Source: Verrucomicrobiaceae bacterium UBA1938 (GTDB lineage: Bacteria > Verrucomicrobiota > Verrucomicrobiia > Verrucomicrobiales > Verrucomicrobiaceae). Taken from it: a stretch of 64,000 nt of DNA. The notes below the pieces were generated by a model. The model did no database searches. It was not told the origin of the DNA and was given only the letters and a program-made list of their open reading frames with translations. The position numbers were made by a program, and so were the translations under genes. Shown piece by piece: positions 8,046-16,218 of this stretch; positions within the stretch are counted from its first letter, which is position 1, and each line of letters opens with the position of its first letter. The stretch is taken from the NCBI GenBank assembly GCA_002336895.1, contig DDFC01000042.1:255935-319934 (forward strand). The letters are read 5' to 3'.

Positions 8046-9140
8046 ATGTCCATCTGGAACTACGCCAACTCACAGCTCAAAGACCTCGTCGCCTACGAAC
8101 CCGGAAAGCCCATCGAGGATGTGGCCCGTGAACGTGGACTGAAGCCGGAGGACATCATCAAGATGGCCTCCAACGAGAACCCGCTGGGCCCTTCGCCCAA
8201 AGCCATCGTGGCCATGCAGGAGGCTGTCAAAGAAGTGCACATCTATCCGGACGGCGCGTCCTGGAAGCTGCGCAACGCGCTGGCGGAGAAGTTTGGCCTG
8301 GAGATGGGCAACATCATCATGGGCTGCGGCTCCAATGAGGTGATCGAGTTCATCGGTCACGCCTTCCTCAAGCCCGGGGACAACATCATCACCGCCGAGC
8401 ACGCCTTCCTGGTGTACAAGCTGATGGCCAAGGTCTTTGGCGCTGACACCATCGAGGTGCCGGACCCCGGGTATGTGCACGATCTGGACGCGATGGCTGC
8501 GGCCATCACGCCTAACACGAAGGAAATCTTCATCGCCAATCCGAACAACCCCACCGGCACGCTGGTGACACAGGAGCAGATTGATCGCTTCATGGACAAG
8601 GTGCCGGATCACGTGGTCGTGGTGTTTGACGAGGCCTACTATGAGTTCCTCGACAATCCGCCGGACACGCTGAAATACGTGCGCCAGGGACGCAATGTGG
8701 TGGTGCTGCGCACTTTCTCCAAGATCCAGGGCCTCGCGGGCACGCGTGTGGGCTACGGCATCGCCAACAAGGAGCTGATCGACGTGCTGCAGCGCACACG
8801 CCAGCCCTTCAATCTGAACTCCATTGCGCAGGCTGGTGCACTGGCCGGCTTGCTGGACGAAGAACACCAGAACAAGACCAAGGCCATCACCGACGAAGGT
8901 CGCGTCTACCTGCAGAAGCAGTTTGGCGAGATGGGGCTGGAGTACATCCCGAGCTACGCCAACTTTGTGCTGGTGAAGGTGGGCGATGGCAACGCCGTCT
9001 TTAAAGGCATGATGGACAAGGGCGTGATCGTCCGCGCCATGGCCGCCTACAAGCTGCCGGAATGGGTGCGCATCAGCATCGGCACAATGCCGCAGAACGA
9101 GCGCTGCATCGAGGTGCTGAAGCAGGTGCTGGGGAAATAG
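8046..9140 (+). CDS. hisC: histidinol-phosphate aminotransferase
   Basis: 364 residues, the usual length for HisC. Class I/II PLP aminotransferase features appear in order: SNENPLGPSP near residue 40, IANPNNPTGT near 165, VFDEAYYEF near 195, and RTFSKIQGLAGTRVGYG near 225 with the PLP-binding lysine in SKIQG. It converts imidazole-acetol phosphate and glutamate to histidinol phosphate in histidine synthesis; many HisC also act on aromatic amino acids. No other his gene is in the window, so it stands alone. It is divergent from the MgtC/DUF4010 gene. Confidence 0.9.
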   Translation: MSIWNYANSQLKDLVAYEPGKPIEDVARERGLKPEDIIKMASNENPLGPSPKAIVAMQEAVKEVHIYPDGASWKLRNALAEKFGLEMGNIIMGCGSNEVIEFIGHAFLKPGDNIITAEHAFLVYKLMAKVFGADTIEVPDPGYVHDLDAMAAAITPNTKEIFIANPNNPTGTLVTQEQIDRFMDKVPDHVVVVFDEAYYEFLDNPPDTLKYVRQGRNVVVLRTFSKIQGLAGTRVGYGIANKELIDVLQRTRQPFNLNSIAQAGALAGLLDEEHQNKTKAITDEGRVYLQKQFGEMGLEYIPSYANFVLVKVGDGNAVFKGMMDKGVIVRAMAAYKLPEWVRISIGTMPQNERCIEVLKQVLGK

Positions 9141-9151
9141 CCGCTTGTCAG

Positions 9152-9167
9152 CCGTCTGCAAAGACGG
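9152..9167 (+). terminator. weak hairpin after hisC
   Basis: A perfect 6-bp stem, CCGTCT / AGACGG, with a GCAA tetraloop (a GNRA loop) lies 12 bases after the hisC stop and is followed by TAAATAT. The stem is short, so termination may be partial and the downstream Uma2 gene could be read through. Confidence 0.4.
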
Positions 9168-9179
9168 TAAATATGAGGC

Positions 9180-9668
9180 ATGAGTTTCTGGGCTGAAATT
9201 TGCGCGGACAAGTCCTTGCAGGATTTGCCATACAAAATTGAGACCAATCGCTTTGATCAAATCATTATGAGTCCTGCATCCGTCTGGCACAGTGATTATC
9301 AAGGCGAGATCGGCTTTACCTTGAAGCGCCTGATGCCGGAGGGAAGAATTCTGGCGGAGGCCGCCATCCAGACAACGGATGGCGTGAAGGTGGCAGATGT
9401 GGCATGGATCAGCCGTGAGCGATTTGAGCCGCACCGCCGCTCAGTCAATCTGCCCATCGCGCCTGAAATCTGCGTGGAGGTCGTTTCACCTGGAAATCAT
9501 CGCTATGAGATGGCAGGCAAGGTGCAACTTTACTTTGCCAGCGGGGCTGAGGAGGTTTGGATGTGTGATGAGCAGGGGCGCATGGAGTTTTATCTGCGTG
9601 ATGTTGCTGAGCCAGCAGCCAAGTCGCGTTTCTGCCCCGATTTTCCTACGCGTATTGCGGTGGATTAA
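9180..9668 (+). CDS. Uma2/DUF820 family PD-(D/E)XK nuclease-like protein
   Basis: 162 residues. The family landmarks are ADVAWISRERF (the metal-binding aspartate of the restriction-endonuclease-like core), PEICVEVVSPGNHRYEMAGKVQLYFASGAEEVW (glutamate and lysine) and a C-terminal strand. Uma2 proteins are expanded in cyanobacteria and PVC bacteria; they have a PD-(D/E)XK fold, but their substrates are unknown and some may be mobile-element domesticates. It starts 12 bases beyond the hisC hairpin. Slightly lower GC than hisC is visible by eye. Confidence 0.8.
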   Translation: MSFWAEICADKSLQDLPYKIETNRFDQIIMSPASVWHSDYQGEIGFTLKRLMPEGRILAEAAIQTTDGVKVADVAWISRERFEPHRRSVNLPIAPEICVEVVSPGNHRYEMAGKVQLYFASGAEEVWMCDEQGRMEFYLRDVAEPAAKSRFCPDFPTRIAVD

Positions 9669-9751
9669 CTCTGAATACCGTAGCCTTGGATTCAAAGTGC
9701 CATAGTGGGCGTCCACAACAGGCACTTGTGCGGGCGGCAAATGCGGATTGA

Positions 9752-11314
9752 ATGGCGTGTATGACGCTGAATCGATCGCTCCGGAAGGTCACGTGGAAGG
9801 TTTGTGCCCTGCCATTGCTGGCGGGTTTGCTGCCGGGCATGGGCGAGGCGCAGGTGGAAACGGTGAAGCCGGCGATCCCAACGATCGAGCCTGGGCTGGA
9901 GATGGCGGTGAAATGGCCGTGGCAGGTGCAGGCGTCTGATGCGGCGACATGGGGCATTCCTGTGGATGTGCCGGAAGAGACGGTCACGATCAGGGCTGGC
10001 ATCCCTGTGCCGCAGGCAGATGCGAAGAAAGCGCCAGCCAAGGTGGCACCGAAGGGGCCGCCGCCGCAGATGATCGAGCACACGGTGGCAAAGGGGGACT
10101 CGCTCACCAAGATTGCGCATGCGAACGGTGTCACGATCGATCAGCTCAGGATTTTTAATGAGATGAAGAACGATCGCATCGTGATCGGGCAGATCGTGAA
10201 GGTGCCGGGAGAGCCTGACATCGCGGCGATGATCGCAGCGGCTGCTGAAGCTGAGAAAGAAGCGGCGAAGAACAAGCCGAAGGGGAAGGAACCGGCTGAG
10301 GCGAAGAAAAAGCCTACGCCAGTGAAGGAGGAGGCGCCGCCGGTGCTGATCGCCACCAAGCCACACCGGGCGCTGCCGCCTGCGGCCTGGGGGGCTTCAT
10401 CGCTGGTGCTGATCCAAGCTTATCTGGACCGACAGGGGTTCACCATCGGGCCGATCGACGGCACAGCGGGGCCGATGTATGACGCGGCCTACAAGTCGTT
10501 TGAGAAAGCTTATCCAGGGCAGCTACATACTCCGGAGGGGCAGCCCTCGGCGGCGATGCGCTCCATCGGCGGTCCGTATGTGGAGTACACGCTCACCGCA
10601 GCAGACATGCGCTGGATTTCACCACACGACAGTGCGCCAGCCGGTGGCAAAGCGAAAGGTGCCAAAGCTGTGGAGCCGCCGCCGACCTTTGAGGAGCTGA
10701 GCAAGGAGCCCTTCATGGCCTACCGCTCTGGCTGGGAGTTTGTGGCGGAGAAATTTCATGCGGCTGAGTCCTTTCTTCGGCACATCAATCCTGGAGTGAA
10801 AAATCCGAACACGCCGGGGGCGATCTTTCTGGTGCCGAACGTGCAGCCCTTTGAGATCGAGAAGGCTTTTGAGGAGCCGCTGCAGCCTGCGGCTGATCCT
10901 GCGGCGCCCGTTTCCGCCAGCGTGGTGGGTTTCAATCGCCTGATCATCCACAAGGGGGAGAAGATCGTGGCCAACATGCCGCTTTCCGCCGCACGTCCGG
11001 GACTGCGCGGGCGCAAGACGTGGAAGATTCTGGATGTGATCCCGCGTCCGGCCATGGCCAGCACGGGAGATCCCGCCGCGCCGATGACTGTGCCCTACCG
11101 CCTGCATGCCGGGCCCAACAATCCTGTGGGCATCCTGTGGATCAATCTGGCGAAAGGTGGCGATCCCAAAGTGCTGCCCTATGGCCTGCACGGCACCAGC
11201 ATTCCCGGTGCGATGACAAAGCAGGAAAGCATTGGCGGCTTTCGCATGACGAACTGGGACATTGCGCGTGTGGTGCGGCTGCTGCCTGCGGGCACGGATT
11301 TGAAGTGGGAGTGA
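9752..11314 (+). CDS. secreted LysM protein with inactivated L,D-transpeptidase (YkuD) domain
   Basis: 520 residues; start at 9752 (or the ATG at 9761) gives a signal peptide ending near GMGEA. Residues about 110-155 are a LysM repeat (HTVAKGDSLTKIAHANGVT, ending IVIGQIVKVPG). A Lys/Ala/Pro-rich linker follows, then a peptidoglycan-binding-1-like helix bundle (VLIQAYLDRQGFTIGPIDG) near 225-265. The C-terminal 130 residues follow the YkuD pattern, with His480 in GLHGTS. However, the catalytic SHGC-x-R signature reads S493-IGGFR: His is Ile494 and the nucleophilic Cys is Gly496. The domain therefore should not cross-link peptidoglycan and may only bind it. Alternative: a novel chemistry using other residues. 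Confidence 0.75.
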   Translation: MACMTLNRSLRKVTWKVCALPLLAGLLPGMGEAQVETVKPAIPTIEPGLEMAVKWPWQVQASDAATWGIPVDVPEETVTIRAGIPVPQADAKKAPAKVAPKGPPPQMIEHTVAKGDSLTKIAHANGVTIDQLRIFNEMKNDRIVIGQIVKVPGEPDIAAMIAAAAEAEKEAAKNKPKGKEPAEAKKKPTPVKEEAPPVLIATKPHRALPPAAWGASSLVLIQAYLDRQGFTIGPIDGTAGPMYDAAYKSFEKAYPGQLHTPEGQPSAAMRSIGGPYVEYTLTAADMRWISPHDSAPAGGKAKGAKAVEPPPTFEELSKEPFMAYRSGWEFVAEKFHAAESFLRHINPGVKNPNTPGAIFLVPNVQPFEIEKAFEEPLQPAADPAAPVSASVVGFNRLIIHKGEKIVANMPLSAARPGLRGRKTWKILDVIPRPAMASTGDPAAPMTVPYRLHAGPNNPVGILWINLAKGGDPKVLPYGLHGTSIPGAMTKQESIGGFRMTNWDIARVVRLLPAGTDLKWE

Positions 11315-11331
11315 TGCCCAGTTCCGAACGA

Positions 11332-11365
11332 AGCAAAAAGAAGGGGGATCAAAGACGATCCCCCT
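11332..11365 (-). terminator. intrinsic terminator of the lsrF-like gene
   Basis: Perfect 9-bp stem AGGGGGATC / GATCCCCCT with a 6-base loop. On the - strand it is followed by TCTTTTTG, a good U-tract, and it sits 30 bases past the stop of the lsrF-like gene. On the + strand it would also fold after the LysM gene but lacks a T-run. Confidence 0.7.
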
Positions 11366-11393
11366 CCGGTGAGTCTGTTTGGGCTGCTGGCGC

Positions 11394-12362
11394 TTACTTT
11401 TTGCGCAGCTCCTTTTTCTTGAGGTCGTTGTAGAGTTCGAAGGCCTTGTTGACGTTCAGTCCGCCGTGCACCACGCCGTGCACCGCCTGCATCATGGAGA
11501 CGGGAGCATCGCTCTGGAAGATGTTGCGGCCCATGTCCACGCCGCTCGCTCCCTGTTTGATGGCGTTGGCGCACATCTTCAGCGCGTCGAGCTCGGGCAG
11601 CTTCTTGCCACCGGCGATCACGATCGGCACCGGGCAGCAGCTCGTCACCGTGTCAAATTCCTTCTCGGTGTAGTAGCACTTCACGATGTTCGCGCCGAGT
11701 TCCGCCATGATGCGGGTGGCCAGGCGGAAATACTGCGGCGTGCGGGCCATCGCACGACCCACGGCGGTCACGCCCATGACGGCGATGCCATAGCGGCTGG
11801 CGGCGTCCACCAAGTCGGTGAGGTTCTTGAGGCTCTGGCGCTCGTAGGCGCTGCCGATGAAGACCTGCACGGCCAGCACGGCGGCGTTGAGGCGGATGGC
11901 TTCCTCGATGTTGAGCGCGGTGCTCTCATTGGAGAGGGGCTCAAAGCCGGGGCGGCCAAACTTGACCTTCTTGCCGTCGAGCTCGCCTTCCCACTCTTCC
12001 ATGGGGCTGATCATCGAGGTGCCGCCGGAGGCACGCAGGGCGATGGCCTTGGTGGTGGAGGCTGGGATGACGGAGCGCTGGATGCCGCGGGTGAGCATGA
12101 GGCAGTCGGCCCATGGGGCGAGGGGGAGGATGGTCTGGTCCACGCGCTCGAGGCCGGTGGTGGGGCCCTGGAAGTAACCGTGGTCAAAGGCGAGCATGAC
12201 GGTGCGGCCGTCCTTGGGGTTGAAGACCTTGCTCAGACGGTTTTTGAGGCCCCAGTCGTACTGGTGGCAGCCCTTGAGGAAGAAGCCGGGGGCCTCCTGG
12301 GGGACGTCGGTGAAGAATTCCTTTTCCTTCTTGTCTGCTGCGCTGATTTGGATGTCGGCCAT
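11394..12362 (-). CDS. LsrF-like class I aldolase (DeoC/FbaB superfamily)
   Basis: 322 residues. It closely resembles enterobacterial LsrF: LKGCHQYDWGLKNRLSKVFNP, TVMLAFDHGYFQGPTTGLER, IVIAGGKKLPE, KQGASGVDMGRNIFQSD. Lys228 in ANIVKCYY is in the position of the Schiff-base lysine, and His61 in FDHGY is the other conserved residue. LsrF ends autoinducer-2 breakdown by transferring an acetyl group from 3-hydroxy-2,4-pentadione-5-phosphate to CoA. A 25-residue insertion at about 119-143 (GELDGKKVKFGRPGF) is not in LsrF. No lsrACDBGRK gene is nearby, so the protein may act on another substrate, such as a fructose-bisphosphate-type aldol. Own terminator downstream. Confidence 0.8.
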   Translation of the reverse strand: MADIQISAADKKEKEFFTDVPQEAPGFFLKGCHQYDWGLKNRLSKVFNPKDGRTVMLAFDHGYFQGPTTGLERVDQTILPLAPWADCLMLTRGIQRSVIPASTTKAIALRASGGTSMISPMEEWEGELDGKKVKFGRPGFEPLSNESTALNIEEAIRLNAAVLAVQVFIGSAYERQSLKNLTDLVDAASRYGIAVMGVTAVGRAMARTPQYFRLATRIMAELGANIVKCYYTEKEFDTVTSCCPVPIVIAGGKKLPELDALKMCANAIKQGASGVDMGRNIFQSDAPVSMMQAVHGVVHGGLNVNKAFELYNDLKKKELRKK

Positions 12363-12475
12363 GGTATTTCTGGGTTACGAGTTAAACGGGCGCGCAGGAT
12401 GGGCGTTAATCAGCCCCGTGCAAGCACATTGCCAGAGCTTGCAAAACCCCTGAGTCTGTGGTTCTTACCCGCCCC

Positions 12476-13363
12476 ATGTCTCAAAACTTACTCATATACC
12501 TGGATGGCAAGCTCGTTCCCGAATCCGAGGCGAAGATCTCTGTCTTCGACCACGGCCTGCTGTACGGCGATGGAGTATTTGAGGGCATCCGCATTTACAA
12601 CGGCCGTGTGTTTCGCCTGACGGAGCATCTGCACCGCCTGTATGACTGCGCCAAGGCCATCTGCCTGACGGTGCCGCTTTCCTTTGAAGAGATGGAGAAA
12701 GCCACACTGGACACGGTGGCTGCCAACAATCTGCGAGATGGGTACATCCGTCTGGTGATCACCCGTGGTGTCGGCTCTCTCGGTTTGAATCCTTACCAGT
12801 GCCCTAAGGCCAGCGTGTTCATCATCGCCAGCAGCATCACGTTGTATCCGGCGGAGCGCTATGAGAAGGGCCTGGAGCTGATCACCTGCGGCACGCGCCG
12901 TCCGAACTCCTCCGCGCTGAGCCCGCAGGTCAAGAGCCTGAACTATCTCAACAACATCATGGCCAAGATCGAGTGTCTGCAGGCCGGATGCGACGAGGGC
13001 ATCATGCTTAACGACCAGGGCTTCGTGTCCGAGTGCACGGGAGACAACGTTTTCATCGTGAAGAACGGCAAGGTCTTCACGCCGCCGGTTTCCTCTGGAG
13101 CGCTGGACGGGATCACCCGCCGCGCGGTGATGGAGCTGCTGGCCGAAATGGGCAGCCCCTGCACGGAAGCGGTGATGACCCGCTTTGACATCTACACTGC
13201 CGACGAGTGCTTCCTGACCGGAACCGCCGCCGAAGTGATTCCAGCCGTGAAGTATGACCGCCGCCCCATCGGCGATGGCACTCCGGGCAAGCTGACACAG
13301 GAGCTGACCAAGCGTTTCAAGGTGCTGGCCAACAGCACAGGTACGCCTGTCACCTATAAATAA
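12476..13363 (+). CDS. ilvE: branched-chain amino acid aminotransferase (PLP class IV)
   Basis: 295 residues from the ATG at 12476; the residues further upstream (MVLTRP) are not conserved. Class IV landmarks are in order: VFDHGLLYGDGVFEGIR at 20-37, RLTEHLHRLYDCAK, VKSLNYLNNIMAKIEC containing the PLP lysine, GFVSECTGDNVFIV, and DECFLTGTAAEVIPAVKYD. It transfers amino groups between glutamate and branched-chain 2-oxo acids; D-amino-acid transaminase or aminodeoxychorismate lyase are close relatives, but the FEGIR and GTAAE motifs favour IlvE. A strong terminator follows, so it is a single-gene transcript divergent from the lsrF-like gene. Confidence 0.88.
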   Translation: MSQNLLIYLDGKLVPESEAKISVFDHGLLYGDGVFEGIRIYNGRVFRLTEHLHRLYDCAKAICLTVPLSFEEMEKATLDTVAANNLRDGYIRLVITRGVGSLGLNPYQCPKASVFIIASSITLYPAERYEKGLELITCGTRRPNSSALSPQVKSLNYLNNIMAKIECLQAGCDEGIMLNDQGFVSECTGDNVFIVKNGKVFTPPVSSGALDGITRRAVMELLAEMGSPCTEAVMTRFDIYTADECFLTGTAAEVIPAVKYDRRPIGDGTPGKLTQELTKRFKVLANSTGTPVTYK

Positions 13364-13377
13364 GCATTGAATCTGAC

Positions 13378-13411
13378 GCGCCAGTTTTCGATTGGAAACT
13401 GGCGCGGTTTT
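13378..13411 (+). terminator. intrinsic terminator of ilvE
   Basis: A perfect 10-bp stem, GCGCCAGTTT / AAACTGGCGC, with an 8-base loop lies 14 bases past the ilvE stop and is followed by GGTTTTCG. Typical of a Rho-independent terminator. Confidence 0.75.
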
Positions 13412-13428
13412 CGCACATTCTTCAGGCA

Positions 13429-14256
13429 ATGATGAGCCCGAAGCGTCCATTCGTATGCCTGCGGAGAAGCCTGCTGATTCTGGCGTGGTCCATCGTGGGC
13501 ATAAGCTGCTCCAGTTCAGATTCTGAAAATGTGGATAATCCGCTGAGCAGCCGAGCGTGGTGGAAAGGGGATGGGGTGGCGGGCAAGCCCAGAATCGTCA
13601 TCAACCTGAGCACCCAGAGAGTGCAGTACTACAAAGGCAAGGAACTGGTGGGGGTCTCGCCGATCTCATCCGGGCGCGAGAGCTTTGGCACCATTACCGG
13701 AAGCTTCCGCATTTTGGACAAGGATGAAAACCATCGGTCATCGCTCTTTGGTGCGTTCGTGGATGCGAAAGACGGCCACATGGTGCAGGAGGATGTGGAT
13801 ACGAGGACAGATCGTGCGCCGCCAGGGACGAAATACATGGGGGCCAGCATGCGCTACTTCATGCGGATAGTGGGCGGGATCGGCATGCATGAGGGGTATC
13901 TGCCCGGCTATCCTGCCTCGCATGGGTGCATCCGCATGCCGACCAAGATGGCGGCCATCTTTTTCAAAGAGACACCCGTGGGCACTCCGGTGGAGATTGT
14001 GGGGGAGAGCGCACTGGCGGCCATGGAAGAGGCGATCCCAATTGGCGTGGACAAAATCGAGGATGCGCCTGCTGAAGAGCCCAAACCCCAAGCCAGGAAA
14101 AAGACGCCTGAAGCGGTGGTGGTGGCTGAAACGAAAACCGCTCAGAAGCCCAAGACGATGGTGCGACGTGCCATCGTGGAGGTTTCCAAGCCCTCCGGGT
14201 TTGGATCATGGTTCAAACGCACGCCGCGCGGGAGCACGATGTACTGGCAGCCGTGA
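13429..14256 (+). CDS. L,D-transpeptidase (YkuD domain), probable lipoprotein
   Basis: 275 residues from the ATG at 13429 (13432 equally possible). An N-terminal hydrophobic segment ends in SIVGISCSSSD, a marginal lipobox with Cys near residue 26. The YkuD domain starts near residue 57 (RIVINLSTQRVQYYKGKELV) and contains HEGYLPGYPASHGCIRMPTKMA; the nucleophile is Cys167 within the intact SHGCIR motif. It would form 3-3 peptidoglycan cross-links or attach proteins to peptidoglycan. A Lys/Pro/Glu-rich tail follows. It is the active counterpart of the cysteine-less YkuD protein at 9752. It converges with the antiporter gene. Confidence 0.88.
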   Translation: MMSPKRPFVCLRRSLLILAWSIVGISCSSSDSENVDNPLSSRAWWKGDGVAGKPRIVINLSTQRVQYYKGKELVGVSPISSGRESFGTITGSFRILDKDENHRSSLFGAFVDAKDGHMVQEDVDTRTDRAPPGTKYMGASMRYFMRIVGGIGMHEGYLPGYPASHGCIRMPTKMAAIFFKETPVGTPVEIVGESALAAMEEAIPIGVDKIEDAPAEEPKPQARKKTPEAVVVAETKTAQKPKTMVRRAIVEVSKPSGFGSWFKRTPRGSTMYWQP

Positions 14257-14262
14257 TGCGGC

Positions 14263-15588
14263 TCAGTGAGTTCCCTTGACCATCAACCAGCCTACGATGA
14301 CCAGGATGGGAAGGAGGACTGGGATGGAGAAGCGGGCCATGTAGGCGAGGAAAGAGGGGGCGTTGACCTTGGCCTTGTCGGCGATGGCTTTGACCATGAA
14401 GTTGGGGCCGTTGCCGATGTAGCTGCCAGCGCCGAAAAACACGGCTCCGAGGGAGATGGCGATGAGGTGCGGCGCGTGCTCGGCGGCGAACTTCACCACA
14501 TCGGCGTGTGAATCCACCGAGAGGTGCTCGTGACCCATGGCAGCGGCGAGGAAGGAGAGGTAGGTGGGAGCGTTGTCGAGGAATGCGGAGAGGGCACCCG
14601 TGGAGAAGTAATACTGCATGGGCGAGGTGATCTGCACCGCCTGGCCGCTCTGGAGGATCTGCAGCGCCGGGATCATGGTGAGGAAGATGCCCACGAAGAG
14701 AAAGCCCACCTCCTTGACCGGGCCGAAGTTGAAGTCGTTGGCCTCATGCACTTCCTGTCTGGTGGTGAAATATGATGCAACGGCGGCCGAAAACATGACC
14801 AGGGCGGGGATGGAAAAGACACCGAGCACGGTGGTCTCCTGGATGCTCTTGGGCAGAAACACGGCGGCGAGCACGACACCGAGCCAGAGGAGATTGAGCA
14901 GGCCGCGGAAATACCAGTCCTCATGAGCGGTTTCCATTTCACGAATGTCCTTGGGAATGCGGGCGAAATTGCGCGAGTCGAAGACGTAATAGACGACGAG
15001 CAGGAGCGACACCGCGACGGCCCAGGCCTGCCAGCAGTGCTGCAGCACCCAGAAGAATGAGACCCCGCGCAGGAAGCCCAGGAACAGCGGTGGATCGCCA
15101 ATGGGGGTGAGGCAGCCGCCCACGTTGCTGACGATGAAGATAAAGAAGACGATGTGGAAATCGGTGATGCGGAACTTGTTCATCTGGATCCACGGACGGA
15201 TGAGGAGCATGGAGGCCCCAGTGGTGCCGATGAAATTGGCCAACACCGCACCGATGAGAAGGAAGAGGGTGTTGATCGCAGGCGTGGCCTCCCCTTTGAC
15301 GCGGATATTGATGCCACCGGAGATGACGAAGAGAGAGCCCACCAGCGCCATGAAGCTGACGTATTCCTGCGCGGCGTGGTGGAGCGGGTGCCAGTCGTGC
15401 TGCACCCCGGCGTAATAGGCCGCGGTGACGGCACCCAGCGCCACGGCCACCTTGGGGTAATGATGCTCCCAGAAATGCGCGGCAAACAGCGGCATCAGCG
15501 CGATGCAGAGCAGCAGGATGACAAATGGCGCCAGCATGCCCAGAGGGGGCAGCGCGGCATGAGCAGGGGCGTTGGCGAGAAAAAGCAT
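14263..15588 (-). CDS. ArsB/NhaD-superfamily ion transporter (putative Na+/H+ antiporter)
   Basis: 441 residues with about 11-12 membrane helices. An N-terminal segment (ANAPAHAALPPLG) resembles a signal peptide. Characteristic features of the IT superfamily are VSNVGGCLTPIGDPPLFLGFL in the first half and GSYIGNGPNFMVKAIA in the second, the paired re-entrant loops that form the ion site. The sequence is of the CitMHS_2/UIT type rather than NhaA or NhaD proper. The transported ion (Na+, citrate or other) cannot be deduced. The next gene upstream on this strand is the molybdenum-carrier-like gene, 97 bases away. Confidence 0.75.
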   Translation of the reverse strand: MLFLANAPAHAALPPLGMLAPFVILLLCIALMPLFAAHFWEHHYPKVAVALGAVTAAYYAGVQHDWHPLHHAAQEYVSFMALVGSLFVISGGINIRVKGEATPAINTLFLLIGAVLANFIGTTGASMLLIRPWIQMNKFRITDFHIVFFIFIVSNVGGCLTPIGDPPLFLGFLRGVSFFWVLQHCWQAWAVAVSLLLVVYYVFDSRNFARIPKDIREMETAHEDWYFRGLLNLLWLGVVLAAVFLPKSIQETTVLGVFSIPALVMFSAAVASYFTTRQEVHEANDFNFGPVKEVGFLFVGIFLTMIPALQILQSGQAVQITSPMQYYFSTGALSAFLDNAPTYLSFLAAAMGHEHLSVDSHADVVKFAAEHAPHLIAISLGAVFFGAGSYIGNGPNFMVKAIADKAKVNAPSFLAYMARFSIPVLLPILVIVGWLMVKGTH

Positions 15589-15685
15589 GGGGGTGAAACT
15601 GATTCACCCATGCTAGGCGCTGTTTGCCTGAATGCCGCCGAAATCGGTCAAAATCGGCGGCGACGCACGTGTGGCAGCGGCGTGG

Positions 15686-16165
15686 TTATTCCGGCCGGCG
15701 GTCCATGATGACCTTGGCCTTTTCCAGCTCGCCGGTGGCCCAGTCGCTGACGCCGGGCTCGTCGGCATCCAAGGAGCCGGTGATGTGGAGGCGGCGGATG
15801 TAGTACTTGTCCAAAAAGGCCACGATCTTTTCTGAAACGCCGAGGATGCCGCGATGCACGTGGAGCACCGGCTTCTTCTGCTTCCTGGCGGCAGTCACGG
15901 CCTTCTGGGCAAAGCCCGAGGCTTTTGAGGCGACGGTGAAGACCAGGGTGGCCTCGGCATCGCGCACGTTGAAACCGATGGAGTCGAGCACGTTGTCCGT
16001 TTCGGACTCCTTGAGCTTGTAGCTGGCGTCGAGAGGTTCGGAGGAGCCGAGGATGCCCTTCGGGCACCAGCCGCCGTGAGGAAAGGAGTGCTTCAGCGAC
16101 CAGTCGAGAGTGGCGCGTTCGACACCCAACTGGGCGCCAGTGATGATGACGATTTTGAAAGGCAT
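15686..16165 (-). CDS. putative molybdenum carrier (LOG/YpsA-like Rossmann) protein
   Basis: 159 residues. VIITGAQLGVERATLDWSL followed by FPHGGWCPKGILG is the start of the pMoCarrier family (compare the glycine-rich ISGGQTGVDRAAL and HGGWCPKG of other members). It continues with NVRDAEATLVF and KKPVLHVH. The first loop here reads TGAQLGVER, with Ala and Leu in place of the usual second Gly and Thr. A structure of a family member showed a molybdate cluster in the fold; biological function remains uncertain. The fold is related to lysine-decarboxylase-like LOG proteins. Confidence 0.75.
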   Translation of the reverse strand: MPFKIVIITGAQLGVERATLDWSLKHSFPHGGWCPKGILGSSEPLDASYKLKESETDNVLDSIGFNVRDAEATLVFTVASKASGFAQKAVTAARKQKKPVLHVHRGILGVSEKIVAFLDKYYIRRLHITGSLDADEPGVSDWATGELEKAKVIMDRRPE

Positions 16166-16218
16166 GGGGAGGGATCAGAAGAAAACAGGACTGTGCCTGC
16201 GGCAAGCACGATCTCTCA

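Noticed and set aside
8070..9434. 454-residue - strand frame antisense to hisC
   Set aside because: Same type of shadow; hisC is clear on the other strand.
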